Source: Roseomonas sp. OT10 (GTDB lineage: Bacteria > Pseudomonadota > Alphaproteobacteria > Acetobacterales > Acetobacteraceae). Taken from it: a DNA stretch of 64,000 nt. Positions 7,192 through 16,775 of this stretch are shown piece by piece. Each line of letters opens with the position of its first letter. Position 1 is the first letter of the stretch. The notes under the pieces are model-generated. The model searched no databases. It saw nothing but the letters and a program-made list of their open reading frames with translations, and had not been told where the DNA came from. Made by a program: the position numbers and the translations under genes. The stretch covers positions 4,422,001 through 4,486,000 of the forward strand of contig NZ_CP087719.1 of the NCBI RefSeq assembly GCF_020991085.1, read 5' to 3'.

Positions 7192-8415
7192 ATGCGGGAC
7201 GAGGCTGCAGCACGAGGCGACGCTTCTCGCCCTGCCCTGTCGCGACGACTGCTGCTACGGGGCGCGGCCGCCCTGCCCGCCGCTCCGCTCGCGCGTCCCG
7301 CTCTGGCGCAGGCCGTGGCACCTCTGCGCATCGGCCTCATCACCTCCCTCACCGGCCCCTTTGCCTCGCTGGGCGCCAGCCTGCAGGCGGGGGTGCAGCT
7401 GCTCGTCTCGCAGTCCGGGGGCCGCTTCGCCGGGCGGACGGTGGAGCTGCTGGTGGAGGACGACCAGGCCAGGCCCGACGAGGGCGTGCGCAAGGCGCGC
7501 AAGCTGCTCGGGCAGGACCGGGTGGCGGTGCTCTGCGGCGTCATCAGCTCCGGCGTCGCCCTCGCGCTGCGCGACGTGGTCACCGAGGCGAAGGTGCCGA
7601 CCTTCCTGCTCGGCTCGGCCAACGACCTCGCGCGCAAGGCCGCCAGCCCCTGGATCGTCCGCCCGACCAAGACGAACTGGATGCTGGGCGATACCGCCGC
7701 CCGCTGGACCCATGAGCGGCTAGCCGCGCCGCGGGTGCTGACCGTCGGCTCGGACTACGCGGCAGGTCGGGAGTTCGTCGGCGACTTCGCCCAGACCTAC
7801 CAGCGGCTCGGCGGCCGGCTGGGCCGGCAGCTCTGGACGCCGCTGGGCAGTGCCGATTTCGGCCCGCTGCTGACCACCATCGCCGCCGAGCGGCCGGCGG
7901 CGGTCTATGGCTTCTTCGCCGGCAGCGACGCGGTGCGCTTCCTGCGGCAGTGGAAGGAGTACCGGCTGGCCGGCCGCGTGCCGCTGATCGGCGCGGGGGC
8001 CTTCTTCGACCAGGAGGACGTGCTGCCGGCGGTGGGCGATGCCGCGCTGGGGGCGCTCAACACCTTCCACCAATCCCCGACGGCGCCCGCGGCGGAGACC
8101 TTCCGCCGGGCCTACATGGCCTCGGGCGGCCCCCTGCCCGGCGAGTTCAGCACCAGCGGCTATGTCTGCGGCCAGGTGATCCGGGCGGCGCTGGAGCGCG
8201 CGGCGGGTGACCTCGCGGATTGGGAGAAGGCGCGCCAGGCCCTGTTCGCCGCGCCGGTGGACACCGCCTTCGGCCGCATGCCCTTCGATCCCCGCAACGG
8301 TCAGGCGATCCTCGACATCCACGTGAACGAGGTGCGCCGCGGCCCGGAGGGCGCGATGGTCAACACGGTCGTCCATACCTACGAGGCGGTGCGCGACCCG
8401 GGCCCCGAGGCCTGA
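7192..8415 (+). CDS. Branched-chain-amino-acid-type ABC substrate-binding protein
   Basis: Periplasmic type I binding protein (LivK/leucine-binding superfamily) that delivers an amino acid or related small organic compound to the permeases encoded next to it. The 407-residue product has a twin-arginine-like leader (SRRLLLRGAAALPAAPLARPA) and then the family opening APLRIGLITSLTGPFASLG. Later come the VAVLCGVISSGVALAL and FLLGSAND segments of the ligand cleft and a YGFFAGSDAVRFLRQW region. The start at 7192 has GGAGAG 5 bases upstream. It is the first gene of a five-gene operon (binding protein, two permeases, two ATPases). The substrate cannot be read from sequence: this family also carries amides, urea and aromatic acids. 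Confidence 0.92.
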   Translation: MRDEAAARGDASRPALSRRLLLRGAAALPAAPLARPALAQAVAPLRIGLITSLTGPFASLGASLQAGVQLLVSQSGGRFAGRTVELLVEDDQARPDEGVRKARKLLGQDRVAVLCGVISSGVALALRDVVTEAKVPTFLLGSANDLARKAASPWIVRPTKTNWMLGDTAARWTHERLAAPRVLTVGSDYAAGREFVGDFAQTYQRLGGRLGRQLWTPLGSADFGPLLTTIAAERPAAVYGFFAGSDAVRFLRQWKEYRLAGRVPLIGAGAFFDQEDVLPAVGDAALGALNTFHQSPTAPAAETFRRAYMASGGPLPGEFSTSGYVCGQVIRAALERAAGDLADWEKARQALFAAPVDTAFGRMPFDPRNGQAILDIHVNEVRRGPEGAMVNTVVHTYEAVRDPGPEA

Positions 8416-8426
8416 GCGGCGCGGGG

Positions 8427-9296
8427 ATGGCCTATGCCCTCGTCCAGCTCCTGAACGCGCTGTCCTTCTCGGCGCTGCTGCTGCTGACGGGGCTGGGCCT
8501 GTCCGTCGTGCTCAGCCTGATGAATTTCCTGAACCTGGCGCACGGCTCCTTCTACCTGCTGGGCAGCTACGTCGCGATCCTCTGGTTCGCCTCCGGCGCA
8601 CCGTGGTGGCTGGCCTTCCCGGCCGCGTTCCTCGCGACGGGGCTGGCGGGCGCGCTGCTGGAGCGCACGCTGTTCCGCCGCTTCTATGGCCGCACCCACC
8701 TGATGCAGGTGCTGCTGACCTATGGCCTCTCCGTCGTCTTCGCCGACCTGATGCGCTGGGGCTTCGGGGCGCAGATCCTCTCGCCCACCCTGCCGGAGGC
8801 GCTGCAGGGGGTGGTCTTCCTCCTGGACATGCCCTTCCCCGTCTACCGCCTCTTCCTCATCGCCGCGGGTACCGTGCTCGCGCTGCTGCTCTGGCTGCTG
8901 CTGGACCACACCCTCTGGGGCGCCGCGATCCGCGCCTCCGTCGACGACCGCGGCGTGGTCGAGACGCTGGGCCTCGACACCGGCCGCCTCTTCACGGCCG
9001 TCTCCGTGCTCGCGACCGGGCTGGGGGGGATCAGCGGCGCCCTGGGGGCGGGCATGCTGGCCGCCTATCCCGGGCTGGACGAGGAGGTGCTGATCCTCGC
9101 CCTGGTCACGGTGGTGGTCGGCGGGCTCGGCACCTTCCGCGGCACCGTCGCCAGCGCCCTGGTGGTCGGCTTCACCCTGACCTTCAGCCGGGTGTGGTTC
9201 CCGGAATTCGCGAACGTCGCAGCCTTCTCGGCCATGGCCGTCCTGCTGCTGCTGCGCCCGCAAGGGCTGGTCGCACCGCGGCTGCGGCAGGTGTGA
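8427..9296 (+). CDS. livH: LivH-type ABC permease
   Basis: Inner-membrane permease subunit of the branched-chain-amino-acid-type importer. The 289-residue product is strongly hydrophobic with about eight membrane segments. It carries the family motifs LMNFLNLAHGSFYLLGSY near residue 30 and the cytoplasmic coupling region AIRASVDDRGVVETLGLDTGRL near 180. The start at 8427 lies 12 bases after the upstream stop with a GCGGGG site. It is followed not by livM directly but by a 388-base gap containing repeat copy B. Confidence 0.93.
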   Translation: MAYALVQLLNALSFSALLLLTGLGLSVVLSLMNFLNLAHGSFYLLGSYVAILWFASGAPWWLAFPAAFLATGLAGALLERTLFRRFYGRTHLMQVLLTYGLSVVFADLMRWGFGAQILSPTLPEALQGVVFLLDMPFPVYRLFLIAAGTVLALLLWLLLDHTLWGAAIRASVDDRGVVETLGLDTGRLFTAVSVLATGLGGISGALGAGMLAAYPGLDEEVLILALVTVVVGGLGTFRGTVASALVVGFTLTFSRVWFPEFANVAAFSAMAVLLLLRPQGLVAPRLRQV

Positions 9297-9329
9297 CGGC
9301 CTTGCCCGACCGGCATCCGCACGGGCCGT

Positions 9330-9640
9330 CACCCGCCAGGGGGAAAAGCGCCGCCTTTCCCCCCGCCCCCCCTCTCCGCCAGGGGCAGAGCCCCTGGCCC
9401 CCCCTTTCACGGACGCGTCGGCACGCCGGGGAGCATCGCTCCCCGGCGACTGTGACCGCAGCGAGCGCGGCCTTTGCTTCCACTTCGGCGCCCCGCCTGT
9501 CCGCGCTTTCCAGGGGTTCAGCCTGCGGGCTGGCCCCTGCCGCGCGGAGCCAGACTCCCAGCGGGGTCCGGGGCCCGCTCGTGGCCCCGGCGGAGGGGGG
9601 GCCAGAGGCGAGGCAGCGCCTCCCCCCGGTCCACCGCCAG
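9330..9640 (+). repeat. Structured intergenic repeat, copy B, between livH and livM
   Basis: Begins about 35 bases after the livH stop, in the operon's orientation. Hairpin 1 has GGGGGAAA/TTTCCCCC arms. Hairpin 2 (9378-9398) has GCCAGGGGC/GCCCCTGGC. Hairpin 3 (9425-9447) has GCCGGGGAGC/GCTCCCCGGC. There is a GCCTGTCCGCG box, a CAGGGG/CCCCTG pair in place of copy A's CGTCAG/CTGACG, the CCAGACTCCCAGCGGGG box, hairpin 5 (9568-9590, CCGGGGCC/GGCCCCGG) and a shorter hairpin 6 (9605-9622). Relative to copy A the stems differ by paired changes on both arms. Confidence 0.85.
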
Positions 9641-9684
9641 CCACAGCCGCACCGCAAGCCCGCCGGGTCCCGGTCGCCACACGC

Positions 9685-10665
9685 ATGAGAGCCCGGAGGG
9701 CCGTGTCGTGTGCGTTCCGCCACCGTCGGAGGACCGGAATCACGGCAGTCCTGGCCGTCGTGCTGGCAGCGCCGGCGCTTCTGGCGGATGGCTACCAGCT
9801 GCGTTTCCTGGCCGAGATCCTCATCCTCGGCACGGCGGTGCTGAGTCTCGACCTGCTGGTGGGCTTCGGCGGCTTGGTTTCGCTCGGCCATGCGGCGGTG
9901 TTCGGCACGGCGGCCTATGCCGCGGCGCTGACGGCCCTGGCGCTGGGCGGGGAGCTGCCGGTGGTGCTGGCCGCCGGCATCCTGACCGGCATCGCGATGG
10001 GCGGGGCGATGGGGCTGGTGATCGCGCGCACGTCCAGCCTCTTCCTGCTGATCCTGACCCTGCTGCTCGGCCAGATCGCCTGGGAGGTCGCCTTCCACTG
10101 GCGCGCGGTGGCGGGCGGCGCGGACGGGCTGCGCGGCCTGCCGGCGCTCTCCCTTGGCCCCTGGGGCCTGGGCGACGCCCGGGCGCTGTACCTGCTGTCC
10201 GGCGGGCTGGCCCTGGCCGGTTGGGGCGTCGCGCGCTCCTTCGTCGTGGCGCCGGTCGGGCGCGCCCTGGTGGGGGCGCGGGAGCAGCCGGTCCGGATGG
10301 CCGCGCTGGGCTACGACCTGCCGCGCCTGCGCCTCCTCGCCATGCTGGCGGCCGGGGGCATCGCCGGGGCGGCGGGGGCGCTGCACCCCTTCGTGAACCT
10401 TTATATCGGGCCGCAGAGCCTGCACTGGACGCTTTCCGCCACGCTGATCGTCATGCTGGTGATCGGCGGCGTCGGCTCCCTCTGGGGCGCCTATCTCGGC
10501 TGTGCCGTCTACCTGACGATCCAGACCCATCTCAGCTCCTACACCGAGCGCTGGCAGCTGGTGGTCGGGCTCGTCTTCGTGGCGACGGTGCTGCTGCTGC
10601 CTGAGGGGCTCGCCAGCGGCCTGCGGCATCTCGCCAGGCGCCTGTGGGGGAGCGGGCCGGCGTGA
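9685..10665 (+). CDS. livM: LivM-type ABC permease
   Basis: Second inner-membrane permease of the branched-chain-amino-acid-type importer, partner of LivH. The product is about 326 residues with eight or more hydrophobic segments. It contains the conserved LLVGFGGLVSLGHAAVFGTAAYAAA region (residues about 57-81) and the coupling loop GRALVGAREQPVRMAALGYDLPRLRL. The start is uncertain: ATG at 9685 has no clear ribosome-binding site, while a GTG at 9703 has GGAGG only 3 bases upstream. Its 3' end overlaps livG by 4 bases (GTGA). The gap separating it from livH is filled by repeat copy B. Confidence 0.9.
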   Translation: MRARRAVSCAFRHRRRTGITAVLAVVLAAPALLADGYQLRFLAEILILGTAVLSLDLLVGFGGLVSLGHAAVFGTAAYAAALTALALGGELPVVLAAGILTGIAMGGAMGLVIARTSSLFLLILTLLLGQIAWEVAFHWRAVAGGADGLRGLPALSLGPWGLGDARALYLLSGGLALAGWGVARSFVVAPVGRALVGAREQPVRMAALGYDLPRLRLLAMLAAGGIAGAAGALHPFVNLYIGPQSLHWTLSATLIVMLVIGGVGSLWGAYLGCAVYLTIQTHLSSYTERWQLVVGLVFVATVLLLPEGLASGLRHLARRLWGSGPA

Positions 10666-11414
10666 CGGCGCTGCTGGAGCTGTCGGGCCTCGGCAAGCGC
10701 TTCGGCGCCTTCCAGGCCCTGGAGGGGGTGAGCCTGACGGTGGAGGAGGGCGAGACGCTCGGCCTCATCGGGCCGAACGGCGCCGGCAAGACCACGCTGT
10801 TCAACATCGTCACCGGCTTCCTCCGTGCCGATGCGGGGGCGCTCCGCTATGCCGGGGAGGCGATCGACGCCCTGCCCCCCGCCCGCCGCGCCGCGCTGGG
10901 GCTGGTTCGGACCTTCCAGCGGGCCATGGTCTTCCCCGTGCTGAGCGTGCGGGAGAACATCGCCATGGCGGCCCGGCAGCGGGCCGGGGACGGGCTGCGC
11001 TGGATCGGCGCGCGTCCTGCGCTGCGGGCGGCGGAGGCGCGGGCGGACCGGCTCCTCGCCGAGAGCGGCCTCGCCCGGCACGGGGCGGAGCGCCTGGCTG
11101 AGCTCTCCCACGGCGAGCAACGCATCGTGGACGTGCTGATCGCCCTGGCCCTGGAGCCGCGCCTGCTGCTGCTGGACGAGCCGACGGCGGGGCTGGGGCG
11201 CGGCGAGGCGGACCGGCTGCTGGAGATCGTGCGGCGGCACGACGCGCGCACCGCCATCATCCTCGTCGCCCATGACATCGATGTCGTCTTCCGGCGCTGC
11301 GACCGCATCGCGGTGCTGAGCCTGGGGCGGCTGCTGTGCTGCGGCCCGCCGGAGGCGGTTCGGCAGGACGCCGCCGTGCGGGCCGCCTATCTCGGGGCGA
11401 TGGCCGGGGGATGA
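10662..11414 (+). CDS. livG: LivG-type ABC ATPase
   Basis: One of the two cytoplasmic ATPases powering the branched-chain-amino-acid-type importer. The 250-residue product has Walker A GPNGAGKTT (near residue 37), the signature LSHGEQRIVDV in place of the canonical LSGGQ (a usual Liv-type variation), Walker B LLLLDEPTAGL and an H-loop VAHDID. It also has the LivG-specific RTFQRAMVFPVLSVRENI segment after the Q-loop. A GTG start at 10662 is preferred because it forms a GTGA overlap with the livM stop; a GTG 18 bases upstream is possible. It overlaps livF by 4 bases (ATGA). Confidence 0.93.
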   Translation: MTALLELSGLGKRFGAFQALEGVSLTVEEGETLGLIGPNGAGKTTLFNIVTGFLRADAGALRYAGEAIDALPPARRAALGLVRTFQRAMVFPVLSVRENIAMAARQRAGDGLRWIGARPALRAAEARADRLLAESGLARHGAERLAELSHGEQRIVDVLIALALEPRLLLLDEPTAGLGRGEADRLLEIVRRHDARTAIILVAHDIDVVFRRCDRIAVLSLGRLLCCGPPEAVRQDAAVRAAYLGAMAGG

Positions 11415-12145
11415 GCACCGCCGCGCTGCCGCCGCTCGCGCTCTCCGGCCTCTCGGCGGGGTATGGTCCGGCCGGGGTGCTGCGCGGCGTGACCCTGGCG
11501 GTCGGACCCGGCGAGGCCGTGGCGGTGCTGGGCCGCAACGGCGCCGGCAAGACGACGCTGGTGAACGCCGTCTTCAACCTCGGCCCCCGCCTCGGCGGGA
11601 CGGTGCGGGTGATGGGGCGGGACGTGACGGGCTGGCCCACCCACCGCATCGCGCGACTCGGCCTCGCCCTGGTGCCGCAGGGACGCGGCGTCTTCCCGGA
11701 CCTGACGGTATGGGAGAACCTGCGCCTCGCGACCCTGCGCCTCGCGACCCTGCGCCGCCGCCCGGGGCCCTGGACGCCGGAGCGCGTCCTGGCGGCCTTC
11801 CCGCGCCTGGCCGAGCGCCGGGCGGCCTTCAGCAGCTCGCTCAGCGGCGGCGAGCGCCAGCTCCTCGCCATCGGCCGCGCCCTGCTCGCCCAGCCGCGCC
11901 TGCTGGTGCTGGACGAGCCGAGCGAGGGGCTGGCGCCGCTGATGGCCGAGGCGATCATCGTCGAGACGGTCGGGCGGCTGGTGGCCGAGGGGCTGGCCGT
12001 CCTGCTGGCGGAGCAGAACCTCGCCCTGGCCCTGCGCCTCTGTCCCCGCGCCGTGGTGCTGGCCCGGGGCGGCGTGGCCTTCGACGGGCCGGGGCCCCGC
12101 CTGCTGGCCGATCGGGCCCTGCTGGAGGAGCACCTGGGCGTATAG
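11411..12145 (+). CDS. livF: LivF-type ABC ATPase
   Basis: Second ATPase of the branched-chain-amino-acid-type importer. The 244-residue product has Walker A GRNGAGKTT, the LivF-specific ALVPQGRGVFPDLTVWENLRLA segment, the signature LSGGERQLLAIGRAL, Walker B LLVLDEPSEGL and an AEQNL H-loop variant in which His is replaced by Gln, normal for LivF. It starts at the ATGA overlap with livG. Just after WENLRLAT, a perfect 15-base tandem duplication (11720-11734 and 11735-11749) adds five residues (LRLAT twice) without breaking the frame. It converges on the amidinohydrolase gene with only 7 bases between stops. Confidence 0.93.
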   Translation: MSTAALPPLALSGLSAGYGPAGVLRGVTLAVGPGEAVAVLGRNGAGKTTLVNAVFNLGPRLGGTVRVMGRDVTGWPTHRIARLGLALVPQGRGVFPDLTVWENLRLATLRLATLRRRPGPWTPERVLAAFPRLAERRAAFSSSLSGGERQLLAIGRALLAQPRLLVLDEPSEGLAPLMAEAIIVETVGRLVAEGLAVLLAEQNLALALRLCPRAVVLARGGVAFDGPGPRLLADRALLEEHLGV

Positions 12146-12152
12146 GCGCCCC

Positions 12153-13163
12153 TCAGCCCCGGTCGCGCACCAGCGGGCTGGTGGAACAGTGGATGCCGCC
12201 GCCGCCCAGATAGACCCGGTCATAGGCGACCAGCCGCACGGAGATGCCGGCGCGGTCCAGCGCCTCCTGCGTGCGCGGCCCCACCTTGTCGCTCATCAGC
12301 ACGCGGCCCGGCGCGACGGCCAGGCAGTTGATCGCCCAGGACGGGTCCTCGTGGTTCAGGGGGATCATGCGGATGCCCAGGCGCTTCATCTCCTCCATGA
12401 AGGTGAAGGGCAGGATCACCGGGTTCACCAGCGCCACGTCGTGGGAGAGCATCACCAGCGCGCCGTCGATATGCAGGCGGTAGCCGGGGATCTGCACCCG
12501 GATCAGCCGCGTGCCCTGCACCGCCAGCACCTCCTCCAGCTGCCGCGCCCCCTCCTCGTTCACGCGCGAGGACACGCCGACCACGGCGACGTCGGGGCGC
12601 AGGTAGGCGAAGGACCCGCCCTCCAGCAGGCCGGTACCGTGGATGGTGCGCAGGATGGGCATGCCCAGCGCGGCCAGCGTCTCCGTCACCGGCTGCTCCT
12701 CGCCGCGCCGGATGCGCGGGCCCATGCGCGTCACCACCGCGCCGCCATCCACCGCGATGCAGGAATCGCGCGTGTAGACCGTCTTGTGCCGCCCCTTCGC
12801 CGCGCGCCTGAGGTAGACCACCTCCACCCCCTCGTCGCGCAGGGCTTCGGCCAGCGCGTCGTGCTGGGCCTGCTGCTCGGCCAGCGTCGGGATCTCCGTG
12901 CCGCGCCAGTAGGCGCCGCTCTCCGGATCGCCATAGGCGTTCAGCTCCGGGATGCGCGGGAGGGTCTCCACCACCGCCATCTCCTCGCCCGGCCGGTGCA
13001 TCAGCACCACCCGCAGCCGCCCCACGTCATCCGCGCAGCCCCAGCGCCGGCCCCAGCCCGAGACCTGCTCGGACTCCGCGGTGAAGGCTGGCTCCGCCTC
13101 GCTGGCGAAGCGTTCGATCAGCATGTTGTAGCGGTGGTCGAACTCACTCATGGCCCGGGCCAT
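12153..13163 (-). CDS. Amidinohydrolase of the dimethylarginine dimethylaminohydrolase/arginine deiminase family
   Basis: Likely hydrolyses a guanidino compound (arginine or methylarginine type) via a covalent thiouronium intermediate. The 336-residue product shows the guanidine-modifying fold: a TRD segment at 131-133, EGG at 181-183, the catalytic His in RLHIDG (H231, with D233), and the nucleophile Cys near the C-terminus (C326 in GGIHCSTSPLVR). AGGAGG lies 7 bases before the ATG at 13163. It is the last gene of a minus-strand operon with a polyamine-type ABC importer, suggesting that the importer brings in its substrate or a related amine. The exact substrate (dimethylarginine, arginine, other amidino compound) cannot be fixed from sequence. 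Confidence 0.85.
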   Translation of the reverse strand: MARAMSEFDHRYNMLIERFASEAEPAFTAESEQVSGWGRRWGCADDVGRLRVVLMHRPGEEMAVVETLPRIPELNAYGDPESGAYWRGTEIPTLAEQQAQHDALAEALRDEGVEVVYLRRAAKGRHKTVYTRDSCIAVDGGAVVTRMGPRIRRGEEQPVTETLAALGMPILRTIHGTGLLEGGSFAYLRPDVAVVGVSSRVNEEGARQLEEVLAVQGTRLIRVQIPGYRLHIDGALVMLSHDVALVNPVILPFTFMEEMKRLGIRMIPLNHEDPSWAINCLAVAPGRVLMSDKVGPRTQEALDRAGISVRLVAYDRVYLGGGGIHCSTSPLVRDRG

Positions 13164-13209
13164 GGCGTTCCTCCTGTCCTGTTGTCGCGCTCGTTTCCGG
13201 GGGCCGGCG

Positions 13210-13995
13210 TCACGCCTCCCGCCGCCGCCGCAGCGCCAGATCGGCCAGCAGCAGCAGCACCGTGACCGCCACCAGCAGCACGGCGACGGCGGCCATGGCG
13301 GGGTCGAGGTTCTCGTTGATCCCGTCCCAGATCTTGCGCGGCAGGGTGAAGACGTTGCGGGAGGCGATGAAGAGCACGATCACCAGCTCGTCCCAGGAAT
13401 GGATGAAGGCGAAGATCGCGCCGGAGACGATGCCCGGCAGGATGCGTGGCAGGATCACCCAGCGCAGCGTCTGCCCCAGGCTGGCCCCCATCCCGCGCGA
13501 GGCCTGTTCCAGCCGCCCGTCGAAAGCGGCCAGCGCGGTGGAGACGGTGACGATGACATAGGGGATGCCGGTGACGCCATGCGCCAGCACCACGCCCCAG
13601 AAGCGGTCCAGCAGCCCGACCCAGGCGAAGGTCCGGTACAGGCCCACGGCATAGACGATGGACGGGATGATGAGGGGCAGCAGCATCAGCGCCCGGATCA
13701 GCTCCGTGCTGCGCCGCGACAGCCGCCAGCAGCCGATGGCGCAGAGCGTGCCCGCCGCCACCGCCAGCACCGTGGAGGCGACGGCGATCGCGAAGGACTG
13801 CCCGATGGCCGAGCGCCACATCGGGCTCTCCAGCAGGCTGGCATAGTGCTGCAGCGACAGCCCGTCATGCGGCAGGGAGAGGAAGCGCCGATCGGTCAGC
13901 GAGACGGGGATGATGATGCTGACCGGCAGGATCAGGTAGATCGCGGTCAGCCAGGCGAGGGAGGAGTTCAGCCAGCCGGGGCGGTAGCCGTGCAT
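13210..13995 (-). CDS. PotC-type ABC permease
   Basis: Inner-membrane permease of a spermidine/putrescine-type importer. The 261-residue product has about six hydrophobic segments and the EAA-type coupling loop EQASRGMGASLGQTLRWVILPRILPGIVSGA (residues about 160-190). It lies 4 bases after the stop of the partner permease and 47 bases before the amidinohydrolase gene. The family transports polyamines, iron, or opine- and amino-acid-like compounds; the linked amidinohydrolase points to a nitrogenous substrate. Confidence 0.88.
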   Translation of the reverse strand: MHGYRPGWLNSSLAWLTAIYLILPVSIIIPVSLTDRRFLSLPHDGLSLQHYASLLESPMWRSAIGQSFAIAVASTVLAVAAGTLCAIGCWRLSRRSTELIRALMLLPLIIPSIVYAVGLYRTFAWVGLLDRFWGVVLAHGVTGIPYVIVTVSTALAAFDGRLEQASRGMGASLGQTLRWVILPRILPGIVSGAIFAFIHSWDELVIVLFIASRNVFTLPRKIWDGINENLDPAMAAVAVLLVAVTVLLLLADLALRRRREA

Positions 13996-13999
13996 CGCC

Positions 14000-14892
14000 T
14001 CAGCCCCCCGAGCCGAACAGGCGGCGGAGGTCCACCACCCGCGAGAAGACGGCGAGCACGGTCAGGATCGCGGCCACCAGCACGGTCGCCATCATGGCCC
14101 CCAGCCCCCAACGGATCAGGTCGGTGATCTGGAGCTTGATCCACTCCGCGACCATCAGCGTCTTGCCGCCGCCCAGCAGCGCGGGGGTGATGTAGAAGCC
14201 CAGCGAGAAGATGAAGACCAGCACCCCGGCCGCGATGACCCCGGGCAGGGAGAGCGGCAGGAAGACGCGCAGGAAGCTCTCCGTGCGCGTGGCGCCCAGG
14301 CCGCGGGCGGCCGCCAGCACGCGCCGGTCGACCTCGCCCATGCTGGCCAGCATCGGCAGCACCGCATAGGGCACCATGGCGTGGACCATGCCGATGACGA
14401 TGCCCAGCTCGTTCCACACCAGGGCGAGCGGCTGGTCGATGACGCCCATCGCCATCAGCCCCTCGTTCACCAGCCCCTGGCGGCGCAGCAGCGTCACCCA
14501 GGCGAAGGCGCGGACCAGCACGCTGATCCACAGCGGCACCAGCACGGCGAGCAGCCACCAGCGCCGCGCCACCGGACCGGACATGGTGACCTTGTAGGCG
14601 AGCGCATAGCCGAGCAGCAGCGACAGCACGGTGGTGATCAGGCCGATGCGCAGCGTGGTGACGATCACCCGCTGCACGCTCTCGCTGGTCAGCAGGCGTT
14701 CGTAGTTGGCGAGGCCCGGCTGCGGCTCGGTGACGCTGATGACCAGCACCTGCGCGATGGGTGCGACGTAGAGCAGCGTCATCAGCAGGAAGGCCGGCAG
14801 GATCAGCAGCCACCAGCCGCCGTCGCGCCCGAAGGTCCCGCCCGCGCCCCGGGCGGGCGCCGCTGCCTCGGCCGGCAGGGTGGCGGCGCGGC

Positions 14893-14896
<4 letters not shown>
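14000..14896 (-). CDS. PotB-type ABC permease
   Basis: First permease subunit of the same importer. The 298-residue product has a Pro/Ala-rich cytoplasmic N-terminus, about six membrane segments (the first being WLLILPAFLLMTLLYVAPI) and a coupling loop RVLAAARGLGATRTESFLRVFLPLSLPG. The start is a TTG at 14896 that overlaps the ATPase stop by 4 bases (TTGA); no in-frame ATG lies at a plausible place, so coupled translation from TTG is the best reading. Confidence 0.87.
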
Positions 14897-15992
<1,096 letters not shown>

Positions 15993-15996
<4 letters not shown>

Positions 15997-16775
15997 TCCC
16001 GGTACTCCGGCTGCTCGCGGTCCATCTTGCGCTTCAGCGCCTGCCAGACCAGCCAGCCCTTGACCGGGCTGTCGGGGGATTGCGCCCGGGTGCGCTCCAC
16101 CACCTCCTCCGGCGGCAGGGAGAGCGGCGCGCCGGTGGACTGGGCGGACACCTGGATGCGGCAGGCCTGCTCCAGGTACCAGAGCCAGTAGAAGGCCTCC
16201 GCCACCGTGCGGCCGGTGGTCAGCAGCCCGTGGTTGCGCAGGATCAGGCAGGGCTTCTCGCCGACGTCGCGCACGATGCGCTGCCGTTCGGAGAGGTTGT
16301 CGTCCGCCGCGATGCCCTCGTACTCGTGGACGGCGACGCGGCCATGCAGCTCCATATTCATCTGGTTCAGCGGCAGGATGCCGTCCGCCTGCGCCGCCAC
16401 CGTCATCCCCGCGAGGGTGTGAGTGTGCATCACGCACTGCGCCCGCTCGCTGCCCATGTGCAGGGCGGAGTGGATGACGAAGCCCGCCGGGTTCACCGGC
16501 CAGCTCGTCTCCTGCGCCGGCTCCCCCTCCGCATCCACCAGCACGAGGGAGGAGGCGGTGATCTCCTCGAAGAGCAGCCCGTAGGGATTCACCAGGAAGC
16601 GGTGGGAGCTGTCCCCCTCTGGTCCCGGCACGCGCACGGACAGGTGGGTGTAGACCATGTCCGTCATGCCGAAATGCGCGATCAGCCGGTAGGCGCAGGC
16701 GAGGTCCTCGCGCAGCTCCCGCTCGGTCGGGATGCGGTCCGGGTCGGGGCGGCGCGGGGGAGAGGGCAGCGGCAT
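15993..16775 (-). CDS. Class II aldolase/adducin domain protein
   Basis: Probable metal-dependent aldolase, decarboxylase or epimerase of the class II aldolase/adducin superfamily. The 260-residue product has the expected metal ligands: the HTH pair in CVMHTHTLAGM and a later His in LRNHGLLTTG, plus the HLSVRVPG substrate-loop segment. No signal peptide is seen. The start overlaps the dehydrogenase stop by one base (TGATG). Similar proteins occur beside ABC importers and 2-hydroxyacid dehydrogenases in proteobacterial catabolic operons. The actual substrate is unknown. Confidence 0.86.
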
